A stretch of 64,000 bases of DNA from Hypomesus transpacificus (Eukaryota; Chordata; Actinopteri; Osmeriformes; Osmeridae). The DNA is taken from the NCBI RefSeq assembly GCF_021917145.1, contig NC_061068.1, forward strand, positions 1,515,479 through 1,579,478. The letters run 5' to 3'. Shown here piece by piece: positions 33,203-47,962 of the stretch. The notes beneath the pieces are model-generated. The model did not search any database. It saw nothing but the letters and a program-made list of their open reading frames with translations, and had not been told where the DNA came from. A program made the translations under genes and the position numbers. Each line of letters begins with the position of its first letter. The stretch's first letter is position 1.

Positions 33203-34201
33203 TTGTTCTAACAAAGATGTGTAGAGGTGGTGAGCAGCTACCCGTCCCCGTGATGTTGAGAGCGCGCAAAAAGTTTCACCTCCGCTCCGTGACTCTGCAG
33301 AATCCAGCGGGTCCGTCGTGTGCCCTGCATCAGTTTGACGAAGAGGTCTTAAACGATCTGTTCGAAAGGGAATCCCTAGAACGCCTAAACCAACCACTCA
33401 CAGCAGAGAGGGAAAATCTCTCAGCCAATTGAAATTCACTAGTCTTTTGCCCCGGTTACAAAGTTAGGAACACTCATGCTGAGACGGTAGAGACAGCATG
33501 ACATCACCGGTTAAAGAGAAGACCTACGCGAAATCAACGGAGGAATGCGCGGGTCGCTTAGTCGTGATCTATTACTGTTGGGAACAAGTTTCCTGTGTAC
33601 TCTAAAACACCCATCCGTTTGTTTTTTTTGCCTTTTTATGGAAGAGTGGAAGACAGATGAGTCAGGTTCCGACAAACACACCCACGCTTCGGACCTTATT
33701 TACGGGGGCAGAGACAGCGATGTAATAATGATTCATTCCTCCACCATGATCACATCACTGCACACGCGACTGTTATTGCAAGTGATGAAGGAGCCAGTCT
33801 GTATACAGTCTGTAAACAAACTATTCACTGGGTCATTTCTTGAGTGCATTTGTTCACACATAATACTCGATGATGAACGATGCAGACAATAACAGGTTTT
33901 AGCCTAAATAAAACCGAAAAAGGGTTTTGCTAAATAGATGCCACACCAAAATTGAGTACCAAAAAATTCTTCTTGGAGTCAAAACAACCCGCAGATTACA
34001 CTGATAGGCCTCCGCTTGGTTCAAGTTTCTGGCTAAACTTCCTATTCCATGGAACAGCGGGAAATAAAAGCATGGATCGGGAATCCAACAAATACACCAA
34101 CGAAGTTGTCAGATTCTCGATGCCTTTCTGTACTTTTGTCAACCAAGTAGGTTGAATTCGGGTAATCTGGGATATTGTTTTGAATTTTCTCATTGGAGCT
34201 T

Positions 34202-34425
34202 ACATTTAAATTTAGTCATTTAGCAGACGCTCTTATCCAGAGAGACTTACAGTTAGTACAGGGACACCCCCGAGGCAAGTAGGGTGAAGTGGACACGGAC
34301 ACAACGTCATTTTATACGGACTCAACTCATTTTATACTGAAATGTCATTTTTCATGGCCGGGAATCAAATCGGTAATCTTCAGATTACTAGCCCGATTTC
34401 CTAACCGTTCAGCCACCTGACTCCC
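34202..34425 (-). mobile_element. tRNA-derived SINE, copy 5
   Basis: In minus orientation the head reads GGGAGTCAGGTGGCTGAACG, with a tail of GTCTCTCTGGATAAGAGCGT. It contains an internal partial repetition of TTTTATAC-ACTCA around 34310-34350 that lengthens this copy. Confidence 0.85.
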
Positions 34426-34998
34426 AAGCTTCCTGATTAACTAGTGCCCTGACCCTGTCTGTGACACCACACCAATCACGCTTTGTGATTTCAGTCACAT
34501 AACATCCGTGCTAAACCTAGAGTCAAAGTTCTGTGGACTAGACATTGTCATAGCTGGGAAGAAAACACTCTGGAGTTAGGTGTCCCACATTACCCAATGC
34601 CCCCGATTACCCGAAGTCACCCTGCTCCATACGGTCCCATCGTGAGTCTGGTGCGTGGTTGTATTTGTTTGAAGACGTTACAGCTGTGAGTTGGGTGGGT
34701 CAAATCGCTGACGGATATGAATGCATAAAAACTCTTTATACAGTTGATAATAAATGGTGTGTAGACGATAACATGTTTCAATTGAAGTCTAAAATTCCTG
34801 TTAGAGCGTGTCAAAGAAACGGCCTTTGATCAGAGACACAACTGAAGTCCACCACAGTTAACTCACTGAAGACAAATCAGACACTGGACAGGACGTTTCT
34901 GTTGAAGGTATTATATTAATATGATAAAAAAAGGACTACTTCATTGAAAGGTTTGACTTCTTGTGGACTCTGACAGGTTCATGAGACCTGCTGGACAC

Positions 34999-35106
34999 AG
35001 CCCCACCGGCCCCAGCCCCACCTGCCCCAGACCCACCGGCCCCAGACCCACCTGCCCCAGACCCACCTGCCCCAGACCCACCGGCCCCAGACCCACCTGC
35101 CCCCTG
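34999..35106. repeat. 12-bp CCCAGACCCACC minisatellite
   Basis: About nine units alternate ACCGGCCCCAGA and ACCTGCCCCAGA. Confidence 0.9.
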
Positions 35107-36137
35107 ACAAGAGATGCATCAGTGAGGATCTCAGAAATCAGTGACTACAGAAACATGACACCCATCATAACCCTAAAGTTCACCCATCTAAACAGCTAGT
35201 AAAGGCTCGTCTGTAATCACCAGAGTACTAATTAGTGCACATATATACCCTTCTACCTTTAGTGCAGTGGGGAGATCAGATCAGTAAAAAAGTTTGACAG
35301 AACCACAGATTAACCAACATTAGCGTTATAACATCCCGTGTTGTCAATGAATGAGAATCCTTTCCAACACTACATGGAATGTTAGGACGTCCGTCATCAT
35401 GGTAATTGAACGTGAGCACGAAAGCACAGCAGGAAAAGACAGAGGGGGTTTCACAGAGATAGTACGGTCATGGCACACAAGGTCAAATGAGTTCCTCGAC
35501 TGAAACGTTTGAAGCATGGAGAAATACTAACCCTTCTATCTGGTCTTCAATCTGAGAGATCAGAGCGAGAGAGAGCTCTCTGTTCTCTACTGCTGACCCT
35601 ACAGTGAACCGTGTGTTGTTACAACAGCATTAATAGTCCCACAGACATTGATTGGGAGTTCTTCTATGGACAGCCAGAGGTTGGCATCAAAGTAGAGCGT
35701 AATGAAAAATTATGAGGCAGGAAATTGTAAACCAAAGTAACCAAACAAACACAAAAAAAGGTGAATTAAAACAGAAAATAGCCAACAAATTCCCCATGGC
35801 AACCCATCAACCAGCCATACCCACACCCCCCCTGTTCTGTTCTGGTCTGGTCTCCTCTATCAGTTGTTCTTATGCATAGTAAATCCCAACAGCAATGTTC
35901 ATGTCTTTCCTTTTTTAACATCCCTCCCCTCCTCCTCTAGCTCTCTCTAATCTCTCCCTCTATTTAGTCTTCTTCAGTTTGTCCTACCCCCCCCCCCCCC
36001 CCCCATCAGTGGCAGGCCTCCCTAGCCTTGCTGCCCCTCTCGAGAGCCTCTCCAGCTGGCCCGACCCTGAGCCTCCCTCCTGCGGGTCTGTGGAGGTCGC
36101 GGACCGTGACAGAGATGAGGATGAAGATGCGTCGCAG

Positions 36138-40132
<3,995 letters not shown>

Positions 40133-40500
40133 CAACTCTATTTATTTTATATCCTACTAACGCACTTCAGTTTCGAATGACACGTAAGCTAGCCCTACCC
40201 GAACAGGTTTGGCTGTTCAAAGCGCTGTCACAGGACAGTGGGCGTAACTGACCTAGAATTCCTTTCTACCGAAACTGACCGTTAGATGTTAAAAGGGGTG
40301 CGTTTTATCTATACTTAAAAATAAAAACGTTAGCAATTCACAGGCTGGAAATAAAACGTACATATCAGTATATTTTATGAAGACGTTGTATCATTTGTTT
40401 GTGATGGAATAATTTACATTACATTTAATTGTAAAATAAAACTCTTAATTGGTTATTGTTTACGCATCTGCCCATCGAAACAATGGTATGTCTCAAATCC

Positions 40501-40664
40501 TCTTTTGGCCACGCCCATATCCCACTTGAAGACCAATCAAGGGGGAACAACGTGGCGAGGAAGTGTTGTCAAAACGATACCACGTGATTGGTGGACTGCA
40601 AAGTGACGCAAAACGTCAAGGCTCCAATGAATGGCGTGACATCTAGCCTACATATTTACGTCAT
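40501..40664 (-). promoter_or_regulatory. Possible GMPPB core promoter elements
   Basis: CCAAT words occur at 40533-40537 and about 40624. An E-box CACGTG at 40581-40586 is followed at once by ATTGG (inverted CCAAT). A CRE-like TACGTCA lies at 40657-40663. Position upstream of the inferred first exon fits a TATA-less promoter. No start site can be fixed. Confidence 0.35.
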
Positions 40665-40691
40665 AGATGGTTCTTTACTTCGACGAGACCA

Positions 40692-40930
40692 TTTACATTT
40701 ACATTTATTCATTTAGCAGACGCTTTTATCCAAAGCGACTTCCAAGAGAGAGCTTCACAAAGTGCATAGGTCACTGATAATAACAACAAGATAGCCCCAC
40801 AGCATTGCGGGTAGTCAAAAACAAGAAGTACATATTGTGAACAACCAAAAAATAGTGCTAAAGGGAAGAAACCATAAGAGCATGTAGTTAAACAAGATAA
40901 AAATTACACAACATTAATCTCTAAGTGCAG
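40692..40930 (-). mobile_element. Second repeat family sharing the SINE-like tail
   Basis: In minus orientation the end reads AAGTCGCTTTGGATAAAAGC followed by GTCTGCTAAATGAATAAATG. The body differs from the six SINE copies (GTTCACAATATGTACTTC..., GGGCTATCTTGTTG). A fish repeat of another family is likely; its head is not defined. Confidence 0.55.
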
Positions 40931-41962
40931 GTGTACCTGTAGGAAAGCAATAAAAAGATCAAGATCAAATGAGTGAATTTCTGGAGGCGGTTGGTGACTA
41001 GTGAACAAAAAATAGCCCAGCGTCATGTTGTTTTACACTAATTGGCTATTTATCTCTACTCATGTTCCAGTAATGTTGTTTTCTTATATATAATAATCCT
41101 ACAACCTAATGCAAATGTACTCAACTATGATAAAATAATGCACCTAAAGATTATCATCTCCCATGAGGAACACATTTTGAATGTTAGTTCAAAATATGCA
41201 CGTTATAATTTATTTATCTAATACAGTATGAATCTATATCTGTTTATTACTTTGTCACACACGTAGCCTACAATACAGTGGTAGAGAATTGAAGATGACA
41301 TTTGGAAATAATCATGGTATAAACGCGATGCCCTGCAAGTGTCGCTGTTAAAGCATTTCAGAATTTCAATAACAAATGCAGTGCCAGTTGGCGGCTTGCG
41401 AGATTCAAAGGTGCATTTATATACCTATTTATATTCATTTTTTGCCAACTGGAATCGCTCATCCCCAAAAAAATAACGTTAACGCTCCACTGCACGTTCA
41501 TCGGTCCCGAGTAATAGGCCTACGCCGGCTTATTTTCAACTTCATACAGTTCCCGGTTCTCGAGGCCATGGAGCCACAGACACAAACATAGATGATAGAT
41601 TCCTGCTTTTAAAGTGAGATGAATTCCCGCCAACTGCCTCCACCCTCTTGCCGCCTCTATGAACCAGAACCATCGATCCAGATAAAATGCAGTTTAGGGC
41701 ATGGCAATTCAAATAACAGTCCATTCTCTGTCACAAACCTCCCAGCTTCGGCGTGTTACGATTGAACCAGAGACACAGAAAAAAGATGACACAAAAACGC
41801 AATTTCTTAAATAAATGTTTTATAGCTCACATTCAGAGTTGTCATAAAGATGTCATATTATAATTCTTAAAAAAATATCCATCCATGCAACAACAACAAA
41901 AGGAAAAAATATTATTTTAGGGGAATTTATATGTATATATATATATATATATTTCTATATAT
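40931..41962. other. Spacer between GMPPB and IP6K1, no gene seen
   Basis: AT-rich sequence up to the N gap, ending in an AT microsatellite (41933-41962). It may include the end of the IP6K1 3' UTR. Confidence 0.6.
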
Positions 41963-42062
41963 NNNNNNNNNNNNNNNNNNNNNNNNNNNNNNNNNNNNNN
42001 NNNNNNNNNNNNNNNNNNNNNNNNNNNNNNNNNNNNNNNNNNNNNNNNNNNNNNNNNNNNNN
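41963..42062. other. Assembly gap of 100 N
   Basis: Exactly 100 N bases after an AT microsatellite, the usual placeholder for a gap of unknown size. Confidence 0.99.
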
Positions 42063-42257
42063 GCCCCTCAGGGACCCTGAAACCACGACATCTTCAAAAG
42101 TCAGCGGGCTTTTTCCCCTCGGTCGCTGTCTGGTCCTGCCGTCTAGTCCTGCCGTCTGTCTGGTTTCCTGTTCTCTCTGTGGGGGTCATAGAGGAGGAGC
42201 GCTTCAGGAGGTGGACAGGTGAAAGGGGGCAGATTCAGGGCGGGCTGAGTCCCAGGG

Positions 42258-43765
42258 CTACTTGTGTTCCTCTCGGATGGCCTCCAGGATGGTGATGAGG
42301 CTCTCCAGTCCGAACACGTAGCCACGGTCCGGCCCGACATGCACCGTCTGGTCGTCACGGAAACCTTTGTAGGTGCTGTGGGCAAAGTCGATCATGCGGA
42401 CGTCCACGCCGGGGGGGGGGCGCGTCGCCGTGGCGTTCTGAGGGCGTGGGTGCGGGGGGGGCGCTCCGGCTGCGGCTGGGGGCAGTCCGCCAGGGGCTGG
42501 GGGGGGCACCTGTGGGGGATTGGGGGGCACCTGCAGGGGCATGGGGGGCTGGGGCACCTGCAGGGGCATGGGGGGCTGGGGCACCTGCGGAGGCTTGGGG
42601 GGCTGGGGGCCTTCAGCTGGCCCTCCCTGAGTCCCTGCCCCCCCCCGCCCCTCCTCCTGGACGCGCGCCCTCCTTCTCCGAGGGCCCGTCGACCGGGCCC
42701 TTCCGGAGCTCTGTGGGGGCGTGGCCGGAGGCGTGGCCGGAGGCGTGGCCCGGGGCGGGGGGAGGAGCAGGGGGTGGGCCCGAGTGCTCCCTGCCCTCAT
42801 AGATGATGAGCAGGGAGCTGGAGTAGAAGCGGTAGGACGCCTGGCGCTCCAGGACGGCCTTCAGGCTCCGTAGCTTCCCGAGGACGGGCTCAAACAGATC
42901 CCTTCTCAGCCCCGCGCCGTTGTGCATGTACTGGTACAGCGCCTGGCGGAACCCGTCGATGGACAGACCGCGCCCGTAGTACTTGTTCCTGCACAGGTAG
43001 TGGCCTGTGTCCATCTGGTACACCTGCAGGAGAACACACACACACGCGTACAGAATGAGTCATCGTATTCAGCACCGGAGTAGAGGGGACATAGAGAGGG
43101 TGGCTGTTTGTATGGGAGAGCGCTTCACGCTTGTCCATGTTATCTCAAGTGCCACAGCAGTGAACACACACCATCCATCACTCTCTCTGTCTCTGTGTCT
43201 GTGTCTCTCTCTCTCCCTCTCTCTCTCTGTCTGCCCCTCGTGAAAAGGGAAAAATCATTTACAGTAAATGTACGCAGACATTTTTACAGCACTGCTGTTA
43301 GTCAACATGTATTTTTCTCGTGAGAACGGCCATCCCCTTTACGTACTGGGAGTCCCTACAACCCTTTATCCAGCAGAGCTCTAGGTAACACAAGGAGAGG
43401 ATGAGGAGGGGAGGGGAGGAGGGGAGGAGAGGAGGAGGGAGAGGAGGAGGAGAGGGAGAGGGAGAGGAGGAGGGGAGGAGGGAGAGGGAGAGGAGGAGAA
43501 GAGAAGTGTCCTCGCTGGACAGGATACTTTTTTCTGTTACCCGAGCCTGGCCCGCAGTGACTCCACATATCATCTAACTTGAACCAAGGCCAGATATCAC
43601 CCAACACCTCGAAAAGTCACAGAGACATGTATTAGACAGAGAGAGAGAGAGACAGAGAGAGAGACAGAGAGAGAGAGATAGAGAGAGAGACAGAGACACA
43701 GAGAGAGAGACAGAGAGAGAGAGATAGAGAGAGAGAGGGAGAGAGACAGACAGAGAGAGAGAGAC

Positions 43766-43806
<41 letters not shown>

Positions 43807-45313
43807 AGAAAGAGAGAGAGGTGGGGGGAGAGAGAGAAATAGATTGAAATATGTTAAGAGGAGAGATCAACATGCTAGACAGACAAACAGATAAATGGAG
43901 AGACAGTCAGTGAGAAAGGGTCTCATGTGCATGTCACAGAGAGACAGTCATAGTATCACCTGCATGCCAGACAGAGGCCAAGCCAGATGGACAGATGGAG
44001 AGCAACACGCCAGCCAGCCAGTCAGCCAGTCAGCCAGTCAGCCAGTCAGCCAGTCAGTCAGTCAGTCAGTCAGTCAGTCAGTCAGCCAGTCAGTCTCACC
44101 TGCATGCCGCAGACTCGGACCCCCAGTGTGGCGGAGGTGCTCTGCTCACACTTCTTCATCTGGCGCGCCGCCTTCTCCTCCGAGGCGTCATCCCCGTGCT
44201 GCCGTGTGCCCATCTTCAGGTCCAGGATGCAGGGGCAGCTGAAATGGTGCACCACGTTCTCCAACAGCAGGAACTCTGTGGGGGCGGGGGGGGGTCAAGG
44301 AGCCTGGCAGAAGGATGGGAGCCTGCTGGCCTCTCGTAGGTTCTATAGACACTGAGTGTGGTCAAGTCTCAGCCACCTGCTATAAAGCTAGTGGTGTGAA
44401 GAGGAATGACTCTCCTGTCACAATCAACCCCCAAGACCAGCTCCGTGGTTCAGGGAGACAGAACAGAGCAGGACATGAGACTGAGTCCTGGACTCTCCCC
44501 CCTGGGTCACCTGCAGCTGTGCGGGCCTGGCTTAGACATCCTCCACGTACGCTGCTACCCCCCCGCCTGACCACAGCTCTCTCCTGCTGCCGTGTGAGGG
44601 AGGGAGAGGGGCTGTTCACCTCTGACACACAGGCCGGGAGAGGAGGAGAGAAGGAAGGAAAGAGAGAAGGAAGGAAGGAAGGAAGGAAGGAAGGAAGGAA
44701 GGAGAGAAGGAAAGAAGGAGAGAATGAAAGAAGGAGAGAATGAAAGAAGGAAGGAAGGCAGGAGAGAAGGAGAGAAGAAAGGAGAGAAGAAAGGAGAGAA
44801 GGAAGGAGAGAAGGAAAGAAGGAGAGAATTAAAGAAGAAAGGAAGGAAGGAGGGAAGGGAGTTGCGGACAAAACATTGAGGGCATCCCAATAGGAGGAAG
44901 TTGCATCTCTGGCTGAAAGACTAAAAACCCAGCCAGTGTCCAGATGAGCTTCCCAGTGGGCTGTGTTGAGACAGCGGGCTGTCCTGGCCTGGTCAGAAGC
45001 CTGCAGGAGCCCCCTGCTGGCCTGGAGGTTAAACACACAGCCCTGTACAGCATGTGCCTGGGCATGAGGGCATGAGGTCAGAACAAGACTCAGCTCAGAG
45101 ACCACAGCTCCACAGGGGAGGCCAGAGCTGTGAGAGACACATGGACAGGACAGGACAGACCTCTCTACCATTTCTATCTTTGTATTCAGAAAAACTGCTA
45201 CCTGGACCTGGACCGGCCTCTCTTATCACTCTCTCTCTCTCCTGTGTTCTCTTTCTTTATCTGCCCCTCCTCTCTCTCTCTCTCCTGTGTTCTCTCTCTT
45301 TATCTGCCCCTCC

Positions 45314-45358
<45 letters not shown>

Positions 45359-47930
45359 CGTCTCCTTTCTCTCCCGTTCTCTGTGTCTCTTATCTACCTG
45401 TCACGCTGCTAGGTAAACATGTTATCTTAAGGGGTCTATAAAGCCAAACGGGTCAATACAGGAACTTGACCCTGAGAGCCATCAATAACGTGAACGTCAC
45501 CTCATTAGCATCCAGGCTGCCGCTAATCAATAGCAGCACCATCAGTCATGTCCAGTGTGGCGCTGTGCAGCCTGACGCTAGCTGAACAGCCCTCCTGTAG
45601 CATGTTGCTATCTACCAGGAGGCCAGACAAGGGTTTGCATGTGATAAGCTGAGGCCACAGGGGCAGAGGTACTCATATCCCCCCACCTGTCTGTGTAAGA
45701 GCCTTGAAAAGCCCCAACAGATCCTAAAGCAGCATATCTAATGAGTGATTGACAGTTTTAAAGTTGTTATTCTAAATTCTGAGTTCTGAGACCTGGTTCT
45801 GAGTTCTAAGACCTGGTTACGGCTCTGATTCTGGTTTTAAGATCTGGTTCTAAGACCTAGTTTGGGTTCTAAGACCTGGTTTAGGTCCTAAGACCTAGTT
45901 TAGGTTCTAAGACCTGGTTCTAAGACCTCATCTAGGTTCTAAGACCTAGTTTAGGTTCTGAGACCTCGTCTAGGTTCTGAGACCTCGTCTAGGTTCTAAG
46001 ACCTAGTTTAGGTTCTGAGACCTCGTCTAGGTTCTGAGACCTCGTCTAGGTTCTAAGACCTAGTTTAGGTTCTGAGACCTCGTCTAGGTTCTAAGACCTA
46101 GTATAGGTTCTAAGACCTAGTTTAGGTTCTGAGACCTCGTCTAGGTTCTAAGACCTAGTATAGGTTCTGAGACCTAGTTTAGGTTCTAAGACCTGGTTCT
46201 AAGACCTCGTCTAGGTTCTAAGACCTAGTTTAGGTTCTGAGACCTTGTTTAGGTTCTAAGACCTGGTTGTAGGTGGCGTGGCCACAGAGAGGGATACTGT
46301 AGAGCTTCCTGTCCTTGGACTCTGAGCGCATGCGGCTGAGCTGCTGCTTGTGGCAGCGCAGACTCCAGGGGTTGTGGCAGATCTTCTCCAGGCTCAGGAC
46401 GCTGTTACCGTCCAGCATCTGGAAGGGAACATCCGAGTGGATCTGCAGCTCCAGGCGAGGACTCTTCAGCTCCTGCAGGCTGGAGGAGGACGAGGAGGAG
46501 GAGAGACAGGTTGAGAACTTTATCGAAATCTGATGACACAGACCTAAACAATTTCATTCACTCTGTCTCTCTCTGTCTCTCTCTCTGTCTCTCTCTCGGT
46601 CTCTCGGTCTCTCTCTCTCTCTGTCTCTCTCTGTCTCTCTCTGTCTCTGTCTGTCTCTCTCTCTCTCATATACACACGCCCACACCTACACCCCCCTCGT
46701 CCGTCCCCCGTCCCCCGCCCAAGACGTACTTCTCGCTGCTGTCGCTCTCGTGCGCGGGCCGCTCGTCCTTGTGCTCGCTGCTGGAGCGGTGCAGGCTACG
46801 GCGGGAGTGTTTGCGTCTGGGCTGGTCCCTCTCCCCCAGCTCCTCCTGCTCCGCCCCCTCCGTCTCCACGTACGGGTACGCCACCAGGTTGATGTAGCCG
46901 TCCATGTCCCCCTCAAAACACACCAGCACCATCCCTGCACACACACACACATTTGGTTTTTTGGAGCCTAAAACCCCTGGAAAAAAAAGCATTTGAAGTT
47001 ACAGTTTTTCATACTTTACTATACTTGTGTGGACATTTAGTCCCCACAAGGGTAGTTAAACAAGAGTGCATGGGAGGGAGAGCTAGCAGCAGGCCCACAT
47101 TCATGCTGGAGTGTGATTGTGTGGATATGATGGGAGGAGGGAGAGCAGGAGTGTTTGGTACCACGGCTAGCTCCCTCAGTCAGCAGTCTGCCTCTCCCTG
47201 CCCCTCCCTGCCCCTCCCTGCCTCTTCCCTGCGCCTCCCTGCCTCTCCCTGCCCCTCCCTGCCTCTCCCCAGCCTCAGTATGCCAGACACAGCTCTGCAT
47301 CCCCTCACTGTCACAGCTGGTCTTGCTCTCTACCCCTCTACCATGCTCTGCCTCACTTTACCCCACCACCACGCTGTGCCATCCTCTAATGTCTTGACCT
47401 CTTCTTCCCCTCCAGCTCCTCACCTCCCCCTGTCTGACACCCTCTCCACTACTGTCCATGTGCCTAGGAGTAGACCGGATCACTTCCCCAGCTCCACTCC
47501 TCAGCTCTCTGCATGTCTGGGTGTCGCCTTTCTGCTGTGTCATGTTCCTTACACTACCCCACCATTCAGCCGCCCCCCCACCCACCCCTCCAGCTCTCTC
47601 TCTCTCACACACACACACTCCCTCAAACTCCCTCGTCAACAGTGGTTCTGATAACACTGAAAAGAGAGAGGCAGACAGACAGACAGACAGACAGACAGAC
47701 ATAGATGGAGAGAGACCAATGGGGAGGAACAGAAGAGAGACAGAAAGAGAGAGAGACAAAGAGAGGGAGAGAAAGAGGGTGAAAGTGTAGCAGAGGACTT
47801 TATCTGTGTGATCCCTCCTTAGTAGTCAGCACCGCCCCAAACCACTAATGAACTGAGACAGAGCTGATGTCAGAACCTTGGAGTGTGTGTGTGTGTGAGA
47901 GAGACAGAGCTGATGTCAGAACCTTGGAGA

Positions 47931-47962
<32 letters not shown>

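Larger units (their letters stand above)
33203..36137. other. Spacer from LMCD1 5' end to GMPPB 3' end
   Basis: It contains the LMCD1 5' UTR and promoter side (33203-33900, no clear TATA box) and SINE copy 5. A CCCAGACCCACCTGC-type repeat and a C-run at 35987-36004 near the GMPPB 3' UTR are also present. No gene was recognised. Confidence 0.65.
44276..46297 (-). other. ip6k1: IP6K1 intron with U12-like GT-AG signals
   Basis: The exon ends CTCTACA and the intron opens GTATCCCTC, close to the minor-class GTATCCTTT. Near the 3' end is CTCCTTGACC, like the U12 branch consensus TCCTTAAC, 19 nt before the acceptor CACAG. The join encodes K-L-Y-K-F-L-L-L as expected. The donor deviates at positions 7 and 9, so class assignment is tentative. 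Confidence 0.5.

Noticed and set aside
42400..42800. IP6K1 as a processed pseudogene
   Set aside because: Introns are retained, other exons are clean and conserved, and the catalytic motif is intact; the two indels lie in homopolymers.
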